DNA of 64,000 nucleotides. It comes from Simmondsia chinensis. Taxonomy: Eukaryota; Streptophyta; Magnoliopsida; Caryophyllales; Simmondsiaceae. The notes under the pieces were generated by a model. That model was not told where the DNA came from. It saw only the letters and a program-made list of their open reading frames with translations, and searched no databases. Numbering within the stretch: position 1 is the first letter of the stretch; each line of letters starts with the position of its first letter. The translations under genes and the position numbers were made by a program. The stretch covers positions 35,456,186 through 35,520,185 of the forward strand of contig JAGTTD010000002.1 of assembly GCA_018398585.1 (NCBI GenBank), given 5' to 3'. Below, one piece after another: positions 31,221 to 42,503 of this stretch.

Positions 31221-31975
31221 ATGGGGAAAGAAGTTGATCAAGAAGCAATTAGGTCCAAATTAGATGTCTCGAATCAGTAGATTCAGGCTTTGAACCAGCA
31301 GATTCAAGATCTGCATTCTTTAATTAAGGAAGATGTTGCTTTTCCTTACTATCTTGCTAGTAGCGATGGCCCATGAATGATTCTTGTCACTCAACTGTTA
31401 GTTGGACCAGAAAATTTTACCACATGGGAAAGATCTATGAAAGTTGGACTTAGGGCCAAGAATAAGATGAGTTTTATAGATGGATCTTTGCCTCAACCAA
31501 GCAAAGATGACCCATCTTATGAAAGATGGGTCTGCTGTAATAATATGATCATGTTATGGCTAATCAACTCTGTCTCTAAAGATGTTTCCTCTACTATTGC
31601 CTTCGGAGATGCTACGGGACAAATTTGGCTCGACATTAAGGAAAGGTTCTCGCAGAACAACAGTCCTAGAGTTTTCGGGCTAAAGAGATCTATTTCAGAT
31701 CTCAAATAGGTAAATATGGCAGTAGTCATGTATTACTCAAAGATGAAGGGCCTTTTGGCTGAATTGCAAGGTTATAGGACAATGTTGTCTTGTAGTTGCG
31801 GGGTTTCTAAAGGTTGTCCATGCTCTCAAGTGATCATAAAAGAAATTATTGATAGCCACCAAAAGAATCATGTTATAGCCTTCTTGATGGGGTTAAATGA
31901 ATCTTTCACACAAGTCTGTGATCAAATTTTGATGATTGACCTATTGCCCAGTATCAACTCTGTTTTCTCTAAGGT
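31221..31975 (+). pseudogene. copia B gag, N-terminal part
   Basis: Reading frames at 31377-31709 and 31716-31975, separated by one TAG, give a copia gag: LVGPENFTTWERSMKVGLRAKNKMSFIDGSL, SYERWVCCNNMIMLWLINSVSKDV, ATGQIWLDIKERFSQNNSPRVF, then YYSKMKGLLAELQGY and HVIAFLMGLNESFTQVCDQILMIDLLPSINSVFSKV. The last residue abuts the nested element at 31976; gag resumes at 38765 with IRHEKQLQVINVSRD. The true start is probably near 31221, where an ATG-containing leader frame is broken. Confidence 0.88.
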
Positions 31976-33184
31976 TGTTTTGGTATAGTAGATTTAGGTT
32001 CTGGGTTAGGAGAGCCGAGTCTCAAGCCCTTTAGGAAAGGCGGCGACACTAGCACCTGACTTGACCTGCAAGATGAGCAAATTGGTCAGAGGGACCCACG
32101 AGCTGTGCCCATGGGGGACCCCTCCGATGATTAAGTCAGGGTTTATCCCAGAGAAAGCGAGAATAAATAATAAATAAATAAATATAATGACATGCTTATT
32201 TTGAGTTAAGTAAAGAAGGTACGATACCTTGTGTAACTCGGGGTAGAGCTCCGGGTAAAAGAGAGAAAGAATATACCGCGTAGAGAGGCAGAGTCGGGCT
32301 GCAGGGGCATTGCATGCAGTTATTTCAAAGGTGGTCTTCGGGTCAAGGTGGTGGCGTAGGTGTTGACATGATCTTGGTCGAATCCCGACATCCTGAAACG
32401 TCTTAGCTGCAGCCCTCACATGGCATGTTTTGAGTAGAGAGAGGGAATTCAAGAGTCCTTTCAGGGGAGAGAGCTTGCTTGAGGAGAGTTTGGAAGTTCT
32501 CCTCTTTTTATAATGGAGGGAGAGAGAGATTTGGTGAAGTGAGGGGCGAGATGTAAGACTGGGCAAGATGGGAGAGTAAGAGCCGAGGTTAGAGTCGGGG
32601 CAAGTATGATAGAAAGAGTGAGACGGAGAGAGAGAAAGGGGTGATATGGTGAAGAGAGAGAGTGTGAGGAGATAGAGAAAGAGTGAGTGTGTGGGTGAGG
32701 AGAGAGTGGGTGAGAGAGAGAGCCATGAGAGGGAAAGAAAAGAGGTAAAGAGAGAGAGTGTGGGGAGAGAGTGTGAGGAGAGAGGATAGAGAAAATAATA
32801 ATTGAGAAAAGAGAGTGTGTGTGGGATGTTAATTAGGAAAGGGTGTGTAATTGAGGGCTGTTGTCGGTCTGGGTCACAGTGCCGGGTAGTTGTTGTTGCT
32901 TGGCTGACTCTCGGGGAAGAGGGCATCTCGGACCGAGATGCCCCTTTGGAGTCGAGGTGTGTACTTCATTAATGTGTTTTTGCAAGACTAGCCGAGGGTC
33001 AGAATATTGCCTGTCAGCTTGATGCGTCTATATCTTCACAGGTGCAATCCGGAAGCATCCTCCGAGAGTGCATCTAGGTCCTAGATGCAGCCTCATCTCC
33101 TCCAGGAGTGCATCTAGGCGCTAGATGCGGCCTTGTCCAGATGGCCACTTGTCGCTTGTTCGGATGCTATTTTACGAGTTATCA
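31976..33184 (-). repeat. Left (3') LTR of the non-autonomous element
   Basis: It shares with 37805-38759 the ends, GAGAGCCGAGTCTCAAG, TCTCCTCTTTTTATAATGGA, a long GAGAGA-rich purine tract (about 32520-32830) and the 3' third with GTGCATCTAGG repeats. It has an extra ~340 bp at about 32040-32385 (from GGCGACACTAGC to CGAATCCCGAC), absent from the other LTR. That segment is therefore an insertion here or a deletion there. Long frames read from the purine tract are low-complexity serine/leucine artefacts. Confidence 0.85.
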
Positions 33185-33900
33185 GTTAGTCCCCTGCCAG
33201 TTCTCAAATGATTCTCGTTTGCGACTTCGTTTACGGAGGTTCCTCTTTTTGTCCCTTTCTTTTGACTTATCAGAGGCAAAGGATTGGTTGTACTGAGTCT
33301 TCCAGTGGTAACTCTTTGGTGTTAGTTTTTGAAGTATTTTGTATGTGAAGGGAATGGTTTACCCGGGATGTATCGTGTAATTCGTTGTTGTAATGCCTAT
33401 CCGCTTATTTGCCTTTCTTTGTTTTTCTACATGATTTTGACTAAGTATGGGTGCTCTTCTTGCCTTAAAGAGGCTTACTATCTCACGTATCAGTGCCTTG
33501 CCTATCTCGTGCGGGTTCACGACTTGCGTTGCCCATTGTGGGCTCTCAGCATGCGTAGCTTCATGAGGTCCCTTGCTGGCTCTCGGCTTATGTTGTTGCG
33601 TGCGAGACCTCAACTTGCGTTGTTGCGTGCGAGCTCTCAACTTACGTTGCCACATGTGGGACCTCGGCTTGCATTGCTACTAGTAGGTTCTTGGCTTGCA
33701 TAGTTCCATTAGGTCCCTCGGCTTGGGTTGGCTCGGGTAGGCCTAAGCCTTGTGTTAATAATTTTCTCGTCCCAAGGGGGCACATGGCTTCATACACCGG
33801 CTTCTTGCCTGCCTTGAGTGGGCTGACGACTTGCACGTCTTCTACGCTTCGGGTGGGCTTCTGTTTGCGAGTCTTGGTGCGTCACTTGTAAAACATGAGT
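33185..33900. other. Interior of the non-autonomous element, LTR-proximal part with ~31-bp degenerate repeats
   Basis: After the LTR comes GTTAGTCCCCTGCC (purine-rich on the element strand, a plausible polypurine tract). From about 33510 to 33760 a degenerate repeat of roughly 31 bp recurs, with words such as TTGCGTGCGAG, CTCTCAACTTGCG and CCTCGGCTTGC. No convincing protein-coding region. Confidence 0.6.
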
Positions 33901-34019
33901 TAGCTTGCCATGGACGGACCTGTGGGCTTTACACCTACTGTAGACAGATCTACGATCTTATGATCTAGGTTTGCTGCGGATAGATTTACGGGCTTTAGCC
34001 TGCCGTAGATAGATCTATG

Positions 34020-34850
34020 GATTTAAGGTCCGTGTTCACCGTGGACGAATCCACCAATTCGTATCCTGCCACGAAAAGTGCCACGAACTTATGGTTTTCG
34101 TTTACCATGAATGGATCTATGGGTTTGTATCCTACCACGGGTGGTGCCACGGACTTACTTCGTTTACCACTGACGGATCCACAGGTTTGTCTCCTGCAAC
34201 GGACGGTGCCACGGGCTTACAGTTTTTGTTCGCCGTGGACGGATCCATGGGTTTGTATCCTGCTATGGACGGTGCCACGGGCTTATGGGTTTTGTTCACC
34301 GCGGATGGGCCCATGGGTTTGTATCTTGCCGAGGATGGTGCCACGGGCTTACTATTTTTGTTCACTGCAGACGGGTCCATGGGTTTGTATCCTGCCGCGG
34401 ACGGTGCTCCTACAGCGGACGGTGCCACGGACTTACGATTTTCGTTCACTGCGGATGGATCTATAGGTTTGTATCCTACTGTGGGCGGTGCCACGGACTT
34501 ACGATCTTCGTTCACCGCAGACGGATCCACGGGTTTGTCCCATGCCACCGATGGTGCCACGGGCTTACGATTTTTGTTCATCGTGGACAGGTCCATGGGT
34601 TTGTCTCCTGCAGCAGATGGTGCCACGGGCTAATGGTTTTTGTTCACCATGGACAGGGCCATGGGTTTGTATCCTGCCGCAGATAGTGCCACGGGCTTAC
34701 AGTCTTCGTTCACCGCGGACGGATCCACGGGCTTGTATCCTGCTGCCGACGGTGCCATGGGCTTATGGTTTTCATTCACCACGGATGGATCCACAGGTTT
34801 ATATCCTGCCGTGGATGGTGCCACTGGCTTATAGTCCGTTTGTTGTGGAC
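34020..34850. repeat. 66-bp tandem array, ~12 copies
   Basis: GGTGCCACGG-like markers recur at 34143, 34205, 34271, 34337, 34403, 34421 (an 18-bp partial duplication), 34487, 34553, 34619, 34685, 34751 and 34817, a period of 66 bp. Consensus words are GGATCCACGGGTTTGTATCC and TGCCGCGGACGGTGCC. Because 66 is divisible by 3, several frames stay open for 130-180 codons on both strands, each giving a 22-residue periodic peptide. There is no bias toward one frame, so coding is doubtful. Confidence 0.92.
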
Positions 34851-35600
34851 GGATCCACAGGCTTTCTTCCAGCCGGTGTGCAGAGCCATCCGAGCTTACG
34901 GGTTGTTTCCCTGTGTACAGAGCCATCCGGGCTTTAGCCTCCCTCAGACGGACTTATGGTCTAATGCCGTGGACAGGTCCATGAGCTTTCTTCTAGCCGG
35001 TGTAAAAAGCCATATGGGCTTACCGGTTATTTGCCGGTGTACAAAGCCATCCGGAATTAGCCTGCCACGGACGAGCTTATGGTCTGCTTGCCATGGGCAG
35101 GCCCGTGGGCTTTCTTCTAGCCGGTGTTCAGAGCCATCCGGACTTTATCCTTCCACAGATGGGCTTACGAAGGGCCGGAGTACAGAGCCATCCGGGCTTT
35201 TATATTTGACCCGCTTTAGAAGGGTGTGTTCAGTAACTGAGCTATTGACATCCGAGCTAGTTCTATTATGCCCGCTTCAGAAGAGCACATATTTTGTCGA
35301 GGGTGCGACCGACGGGCTTTTCATCGAGTCGGTGTACAAAGCCACCCGGGCTTACGGGCAATTTGCCTGTGTACAGAGCCATTCGGGCTTAGCATGCCTC
35401 TGACGGACTTACAGTCTAATGCCATGGATGAGTCCACAGGCTTTTAGGAACCACGAGCGAGACCAATGGGTTTAATTGCCCAAGGCGGACTGCCCTCACG
35501 GCTTAAGCGCATAAACCCCTCTTCCTCGAAAGGACTTACGATTTAAACGTTTACAAACTTGGTGCGCCATTGGCAAGACTAATGATGTCAGCTCGCCATG
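34850..35600. repeat. Degenerate repeats related to the 66-bp array
   Basis: Words GCCGGTGTACAGAGCCATCC and GGGCTTACGG recur irregularly (34875, 34920, 35000, 35040, 35120, 35175, 35335, 35380). Spacing is variable (about 40-120 bp), so it looks like a decayed higher-order array. One plus-strand frame stays open from 34765 to 35403 but contains no known motif. Confidence 0.65.
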
Positions 35601-35879
35601 GCCGGCCCTTATGGCTTAAGCATTCGTGCCAACTGTTTTTGAAAATCTTTTGGCACAAACGTTTACATTCTTTATTTAGTGTTTTTGATGTTTTTGTTAA
35701 CTATGATTGTTGCGTTGGCACGGGCATATTTAGCCACTTATTATTTATTCTTTTTTGTATATTATTATTTTTGTTGCTCTTTCTTTGTCCGATTTTTTGG
35801 AGGCTCGATTTTTTGATCAAATATGTTACATGTATTATATGTATTTTTATTTATATGTTCCCTTCTTACCCATGGCATG

Positions 35880-36330
35880 TCGCCTGCCTCGGACGGGGCT
35901 TATGGCTTCAAGCACCAGCATCTCTCCTGCCTCACACGGGGCTTACGGCTCCAAGTGTTGGCATCTCTCCTGCCTCGGATGGGGCTTACAGCTTCAAGCG
36001 TCGGCATCTCTCCTGCCTCGGACGGGGCTTACAGCTTCAAGCGTCGGCATCTCTCCTGCCTCGGACGGGGCTTACGGCTTCAAGCATCGGCATCTCTCCT
36101 ACCTCGGATGGGGCTTACGGCTTCAGGCATTGGCATCTTTCTTGCCTTGGACGGGGCTTACAACTTCAAGTGTTGGCATCTCTCTTGCCTTGGATGGGTT
36201 TTATGACTTCAAGTGTCGGCAACTCTCCTGCCTTGGACGGGGCTTACGGGTTCAAGTGTTGGTGTCTCGCCTGCCTTGGACGGGGCTTACAGCTTTAAGC
36301 ATTGGCGTCTCGCTTGCCTCGTGCGGGCTT
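35880..36330. repeat. 43-bp tandem array, ~10 copies
   Basis: CATCTCTCCTGCC recurs with a strict 43-bp step at 35919, 35962, 36005, 36048, 36091, 36134, 36177, 36220, 36263 and 36306. The unit is roughly TCGGACGGGGCTTACGG, then CTTCAAGCGTCGGCATCT. As 43 is not a multiple of 3, every reading frame passes through all three phases, and all three plus frames stay open (242, 199 and 127 codons). Perfect phase and few indels indicate a young array. Confidence 0.93.
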
Positions 36331-36339
36331 ACGGTGATA

Positions 36340-37804
36340 TGTAATGGTACCTAGAATACCTGTGAGGTGACGGGGCCTGAAAGCCCACCTGCAATCTTTA
36401 CACTGACTGAGGTGAGATATGTTAAGTTGGTTACCGAGCATTTTCAAGTAGAGTTTGCCGCTTTTGCTTCTCTTCATCTATGATGCAACCATCTATCTTT
36501 GGAAGACAAAGTACTCATATAATTCATTAGACCATGTCAATTCAAAAAATCACAGGTTATTAAACCACGTAGTTTAATACAATCAACGGATACATTTCTT
36601 AGTAACTTATAGGAGGGCTACCGACTTGCCAATTTGATCGCTATTTATTTTGTTCATTTTTCCATTAACAACATCAAATGTTGTCTAGCTCGTTTCTCGC
36701 CATTAGGTGGTTGGTTCACAAACACAAGCTCGATCTTTTAATGGGGAGGCTTGTCTCGAAAAACTCCTCCCCCGCGCCCCCCCCCCTCTTTTTGCTTTTT
36801 GTTTTCTAAATTCAAGAATAGGAATTTATAATGACTCACCCTCTAGAAAGGCTGTGACCTATATTTTTTAGTTCTCAATAGTGGGCTTCTTTTCCATGCC
36901 GAACGGGGGGGAGGTACTTCGCCCAATCCTATCGAGGAGCACGTTGACCCATGGGTTTGAGATGCTCGATTTCGGGTGGTTACCCCACTTTGTTTGTCCG
37001 TGTTTGTAAGTGGCTATTCGAATGTTTATAATAAGCCTTGACTATATTAGCCTCAGATTTTTGTAGGTTTCGTGAAAGCAACTTTGTTTGGGATTTTCAT
37101 AAGATCTTGTTGTAGCTTGAATTTTGTCAAACCTAGCCAACTCAATCAAGCTTGGTAAAGCCAGTCAAAGTCGGTCAACATGGTCAAACCTAGTCAAACC
37201 TGGCAAAAATCGGTCAACTTTGGTGAAATTCAATTGAAACCGATTCAATTTGACCAAAATCAATTTCGCATGACAAAATTGTAGGAAATCGTTAAATTTT
37301 GGTCAGCCAATTCAAATATTTATCGCGAAATTTTGCTTTATCTTCATTTTACCCTTTTAAATTTCATCTTTATTTCAGGCATGCTTTGTTGGTTTATACT
37401 CAACTTAAATGCGGAATTTAAGCAAAATATTTTGCTAGTTAGACAAAATGAACAGCAAAAAGGCAGCTATAAAAGATGCAAAAATATGTAGAAAAATCTG
37501 CATTTGATGAGAGATTAACAGTGAAATATTGGGAGTATAAAATTTTAATCTTTTAGTGTGCTGATCTTTGAGATTTAACTTCAATAGAAAATTGTTAAAA
37601 TTAGCAACATGTGTCAAATTTAACATTACTTGAAGTATTTGGCTCCTATTTTCACTGTTTTAATTAGGTTGTTAGCTCATGTCTTCCTCCCTTTTTCGCA
37701 CAAGTAAATGGATAAGGTGTACCGATTTAGAGTAATTTGCAGAAAAGTAAGATAGATGCGAGGTCCCACCATCTTTCGTTTCCTTTCCCACAGATGATGC
37801 TAAC
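36340..37804. other. Interior of the non-autonomous element, non-coding leader side
   Basis: No capsid or polymerase motif on either strand. Around 37128-37270 there is a short-period run of GTCAAACCTAGTCAA / GGTCAACTTGG-like words. The last bases before the LTR (37788-37804) give the TCTGTGGGAA-type leader on the element strand. On the element strand gag would be expected here, so its absence is informative. Confidence 0.6.
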
Positions 37805-38759
37805 TGTTTTGGTACAGCAGATTGAGGTTCTTGGTTGGGAGAGCCGAGTCTCAAGCTCTTTGGGAAAGGCTTGGTCCCACCATCCTGAGACGTCTCGGCT
37901 TCACCTTCACGGGGCATGTTTCAAGTAAAGAGGGAGAGAGAGAAGTGAGAAAACCCAGCTTGAGAAGAGCTTCGGGGTTCTCCTCTTTTTATAATGGACA
38001 GAGAGAGAGAGAAATGGTGAAGTGAGGGGCGAGATGTAGGACGGGGGGAGATGAAAGAGATGGGATAGTGAGACCCGAGGTGATAGTTGGGGCAAGTATG
38101 ACCGATAAAGTGAGATGGAGAGAGAAAGAAAAGGGTGATATGGTGAAGAGAGAGAGTCCGAGGAGAGAAAGAAAGAGTGCAAGGAGAGAGAGTGTGAGTG
38201 AGGAGAGAGTGTGGGTGAGAGAGAGAGCCGTGAGAGGGAAAGAGGAGAGGTCAAAAGAGAGAGTGTGAGGGGGAGAGAGAGTGTGGGTGAGGGGGGAGAG
38301 AGAGAGAGTGTGTGGGTGAGGAGAGAGAATGTGAGGAGAGAGGAGAGAGAAAATAATAATGGAAGAATGAGAGTGTGTGTGGGATATTAATTAGGAGAGG
38401 GTGTGTAATTGGGGCCTATTGTCGGTATAAGTCACAGTGCCGAGTAGTTGTCATTGCTTGGGCGACTCTCGGGGGAGAGGCCATCTCGGACCGAGATGCC
38501 CCTTCAGAGCCGAGGTGCGTGCTTCGTTGAGGTGTTGTTGCGAGACTGTCCGAGGACCGGAATGCTCCTTGTCAGCTTGATGCGTCTATATCTTCACGGG
38601 TGTAGCCAAAGTTCCAAAAGCGTCCTCCAGGAGTGCATCTAGGCCCTAGATGTGGCCTCATCTCCTCCGAGAGTGCATCTAGGCCCAAGATGCAACTTCA
38701 TCCAGCCTCATCCCGATGGTCATGTGTCACTTGTTTGGATACTATTTTTGGAGTTATCA
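37805..38759 (-). repeat. Right (5') LTR of the non-autonomous element
   Basis: 955 bp, TGTTTTGGTACAGC ... GGAGTTATCA. Contains a GA-rich tract (about 37990-38350) and GTGCATCTAGGCCC repeats near its right end, as in the left LTR. TATA box on the element strand at about 37986-38000. Confidence 0.85.
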
Positions 38760-38764
38760 AAGGT

Positions 38765-39290
38765 AATACGACATGAAAAACAACTACAAGTTATCAATGT
38801 ATCGCGTGATTCTTCAGATGTAACCGAAGCCATGGCAATGGCCAGCAAAATAAATTTTAATAAAGGAGGGTCAAAGTAATCCAAGAAACCAATATGTGCT
38901 CACTGCAATATTCCCGGTCATACTATTGACAAATGTTATAAATTACATGAGTATCCTCCTAGATTCCACTGCAATATGCCTAAGTCTAAGCATGAGTCAA
39001 GGGGGGCTAATGTTTCGGCACATAATGTAGTAGGTGAATTGGCAAGGCTGACTCTAGTCAGAGTGTTATCCATTTCTCTAATGAACAATGCTAGCAATTA
39101 TTGGCTTTGTTAAGCTCTCATTTGGTTGGAAAAGATTCCACTCCCTCTTCACATTGTGCCTTTGTGAATACGGCTGGCCAAGGGGACCAGATGAAAAGCT
39201 TGATGACCGACATGTCTGGTAATGTCATTCTTTCCCCCTTTCCCTTTTTTGGACATGCTAAAGGCAAAGATGATCAATGTGATCGAGGTT
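38765..39290 (+). pseudogene. copia B gag, C-terminal part with zinc knuckle
   Basis: Continues the gag frame after the nested element: IRHEKQLQVINVSRDSSDVTEAMAMASKINF, a stop at about 38878, then the CCHC knuckle CAHCNIPGHTIDKCYKLHEYPP (C-x2-C-x4-H-x4-C) at about 38895-38960. The knuckle packages element RNA. The following serine-rich stretch leads to the protease. Confidence 0.85.
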
Positions 39291-39530
39291 CGGCTTAGAT
39301 TGTGGATTCAGGAGCAACCCATCACATTTAGGGGAACAAAAATATTTTTCAAACACTTGTTCCTTGTGCTCCTTCACATGTTATATTACCAACTGGTACT
39401 AAAGTAGTTATCTCTCATAAGGGAAATGTAAAGATTTCAGAAAATTTTACCTTACATGATGTGCTTTATGTTCAAGATTTTAAGTGTAATCTACTTTCTG
39501 TTGTTCAATTACTGAACAAATAAAAATTAA
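39291..39530 (+). pseudogene. copia B protease
   Basis: The plus-strand frame reads TAG then IVDSGATHH, an intact copia D-S-G-A catalytic motif, followed by VILPTGTKVVISHKGNVKI, FTLHDVLYVQDFKCNLLSVVQLLN. These are the standard protease-flap and NLLSV motifs. Stops at the start, within the domain and near its end make it nonfunctional. Confidence 0.83.
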
Positions 39531-39541
39531 CTTGTGTTTTA

Positions 39542-40600
39542 TTGACTAACTCTTGCCATATTCAGGACCCTATAAGTTGGAAAATGATTGGAATAGCTAG
39601 AAGAGTTGATGATCTATTCGTTCTTACTTCTAATACTGCTGCTATCTCCACTGAAGTGGTGAAGAAAAATCAATCTCCTATTATTTCCCATTCTTGCAAT
39701 GTTTTTACTTCAATTAATAAAGCTAGTGTAATGAACAATGCTTTGGACTTGTGGCATGTTAGGATGGGCCACCCCTCTGATGCTAAGTTGCGGCTCTTGA
39801 AGCTAATTGGTAATGAAAAACTGAGTATTCCTTGTTCGATTTGTCCTTTGGCTAAACAAAAGAGACTCCTATTTCCCATTAGCTTGCACAATCGTCAAAG
39901 ATTTTTTCTTTCTATTGTTGATGATTATAGTAGAACTACCTGCATATATCTAACGAGAGCTAAGTTTGATGTTGCTAGCATACTTCCCTCATTTTGTGCT
40001 ATGATTAATACTCAATTCGAGAAATCTGTCAAGATTTTTAGGACCGATCATGGAAGTGAGTTTAGGCTTTATGACTTTTATCAAGAAAAGGGGATAATTC
40101 ATCAAAAGGGATGTGTAGATACACCTGAATAGAACGCTATTGTTGCAAGAAAATATCAACATATACTAAATGTTGCAAGGTCTTTAAGATTTCAATCTAA
40201 TTTACCGATGAGGTTTGGGGGACATTGTGTTCTTACTGCGATGTACACAATTAATAGGCTTCCTAGTGCCAAAATCATAATAAATCCCCTTTTCAACTAC
40301 TTTATGGCGTTAAACCAACATATTCTATGCTGAGAGCTTTTGGATGTCTTTGTTTTGCTTTCACCCACAGATCTCATAGAACTAAGTTTGAGCTTAGAGC
40401 TAGAACATGTGTGTTTATTGGTTATCCTTTTGTGATAAGAGGGTATAAACTATATGATTTAGAAACTAAACAAGTGTTTGCTCCTAGAAATGCTATATTT
40501 AATGAGAAAATATTTCTTTTTCATGGGCAAAGATTTGATGACCCATTTAGACACTTAAGTTTGCCAAAAAATTGTTTCTGAATCTGAACTAGAAAGCTTT
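39542..40600 (+). pseudogene. copia B integrase
   Basis: Pre-integrase ALDLWHVRMGHPSDAKL and CSICPLAKQKRLLFP, then directly RFFLSIVDDYSRTTCIYL (first acidic), FRTDHGSEF (second) and a degraded TPENAIVARKYQHIL segment where the usual glutamate of NG.VER lies. The region after LPISLHNR is about 30 residues short compared with other copia integrases (the HSDVWGP-type piece is missing). 40327-40581 has the C-terminal ARTCVFIGYPFVIRGYKLYDLETKQVF. Several stops. Confidence 0.84.
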
Positions 40601-40648
40601 GACTATCCTATTATTCACAATAATGTTCCTGACAAATCTACACCTAGT

Positions 40649-41732
40649 ATGCCTATTATTGTTGGCATTGACCCTTATGGGGATGCATTGGCTTCTGTTG
40701 ACCAAAATGTTGAAAGCATAGGCTGTGAAACTTTGGGTGCGAAGGAACCAAATGCGGCTCCTTTTCGTATGCCAGGAAGGGAGCGTAGAGCTCCATCTTA
40801 CTTAAATGATTATTATTGTGGTATTTCCTTACGCATAGATAGATCCTCTATGAAACAAAATAATAGGACTAACTTGGATTCTATTGTGTCATTTGAGAAG
40901 TTTACAACAGTCATAAGCACTTTTGTGCAAATGTGGGGATTGTTAACAAACCAGAAAGCTTTTATGGAGCTGTTAAGCATGTAGAGTGGCAAAAGGCTAT
41001 GGATGAGAAAATAAAAGCCTTAGAGAGCAATAAGACATGGGATTTGGTTCCTTTTCCTACAGGTAAGTGTCCAATAGGATGTAAATGGGTCTGTAAGACC
41101 AATTTAAATCCGATGGTTCACTAGAAAGGTATAAAGTCAAGCTTGTAGCTAAAGGATACTCTCAACGAGAAGGTATCGACTATGTAGATACTTGTTCTCC
41201 CGTTGCTAAATTGGTAACTGTAAAAACTCTCCTGGCTATAGCAGCTATTAGAGGATGGCATTTGATGCAATTAGATGTTAACAATGTCTTTCTACATGGA
41301 GACCTACATGAGGAGGTTTATATTACACTTCCTCCGGATTACAAAATTAAAGGGGGTGCAAATAAAACTAGGAATTTATTCTGTAAGCTCAAGAAGAGCT
41401 TATATGGATTAAAACAAGCGAGTAGACAATGGTTTGCTAGGTTTTCTAGTGCTTTAGTTACCTATGGTTTTGTTCAATCTAAGGCTGATTATACATTGTT
41501 CGTTAAACGCAAAGGTCTAACTTTCACTGCCGTTTTAGTGTATGTCGATGACATTATAGTTACGAGTATTGATATTATAGCTGCAAACGAGTTGAAATGT
41601 ACCTTAGATTCTCAATTTAAACTCAAGGATTTAGGAAATTTAAAATATTTTCTAGGCCTTAAAGTGGCTAGAAGCAAAGAAGGAATTTACATTTCTCAAG
41701 GCATTATGCTCTTAAATTGCTTGATGCTGTAG
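40649..41732 (+). pseudogene. copia B reverse transcriptase
   Basis: Starts after a linker ending RRAPSYLNDYYC. RT pieces in order: [33 protein letters not shown] (frameshift at about 41115), [58 protein letters not shown], the intact active site [10 protein letters not shown] and [18 protein letters not shown]. At least two frame changes and one out-of-frame join (about 41720) are present. Confidence 0.86.
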
Positions 41733-42503
41733 GTCTCTTAGGCTGCAAACCAGCTACAGCACCAATGGGTCCACAAAGTAGACTGAGTAGGTACGAAGGC
41801 GAAGTATTGGTCAATCCTTTGCTGTACAGGAGATTGGTGGGACAACTTTTATATTTGACAATCACAAGGCCAGATATCTCATTTAGTGTTCAAGTTTTGA
41901 GCCAATTTATCTCCCAACCTAGGTTCCCTCATTTAAAGGCCATCATACAAGTTTTGAGATATATAGAGGGTGCTCCGGGCAAAGGTTTGTAGTATCCTGT
42001 TAGTTCTAAATTACACTTGAAGGGTTTTGCTGACTCGGACTGGGCTACTTGTGTAGATACAAGGCATTCAGTTTGAGGGTTCTGTATTTTCTTTGGAGAC
42101 TCTCTAATTTCATTGAAATGTAAAAAACAGGGAGTGGTTGCTAGGAATTCTGCAGAGGCAGAGTACATAAGTTTGGCTGTAGCCACTTGTGAATATGTTT
42201 GGCTTCTTAGACTGCTCAAGGACCTTGGTGTTTCACATCCTCAAATAGCGTTATTATTTTATGACAGTAAACCTGCTATGTACATAGCTGAAAATCCAGT
42301 GTTTCAAGAGAGAACAAAACACATTGAAGTGGATTGTCATCTTGTGAGAGGCAAAATTCAAGAAGGGGTGCTAAAGGTCATTCACGTGAGCTCGGCACAT
42401 CAATTGGCTGATTGTTTCACAAAAGCACTACCGGGGAGCAAGTTTAAATCGATAATGTTCAACCTCGGGATTAGAAACCTCCATGCCTTGCTTAAAGGGG
42501 GTG
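41717..42503 (+). pseudogene. copia B RT end and RNase H, with polypurine tract
   Basis: CKPATAPMGPQSRLS, YRRLVGQLLYLTITRPDISFSVQVLSQF, then RNase H: FADSDWATCVDTRHS, the block [56 protein letters not shown], and [15 protein letters not shown]. Stops at about 41992 and 42076. The purine run AAAGGGGGTG at about 42494-42503 directly precedes the 3' LTR and is the polypurine tract. Confidence 0.86.

Larger units (their letters stand above)
31976..38759 (-). mobile_element. Non-autonomous Tat-like LTR element, 6.8 kb, filled with tandem arrays
   Basis: LTRs 31976-33184 (1209 bp) and 37805-38759 (955 bp) begin TGTTTTGGTA and end GTTATCA; exact duplications AAGGT flank the element (31971-31975; 38760-38764). 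On the minus strand the LTR has a TATA box (CCATTATAAAAAGAGG) and the leader reads TTAGCATCATCTGTGGGAA, close to that of the Tat-like element at 5792-17323. No gag, protease, RT or integrase was found in the 4.6-kb interior, which holds 66-bp, 43-bp and other arrays. It must have been mobilised in trans. Confidence 0.87.

Noticed and set aside
32006..32926. 306-residue Ser/Leu-rich protein on the minus strand
   Set aside because: Read from the GA-rich purine tract inside the LTR; low-complexity artefact.
34017..35403. Repeat-containing protein genes (149-212 codon frames)
   Set aside because: Open in several frames because the period is a multiple of 3; no start context, domain or frame bias.
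35570..36298. 242-residue membrane-like protein
   Set aside because: Hydrophobic N-terminus comes from AT-rich DNA, the rest from the 43-bp array; equally open in other frames.
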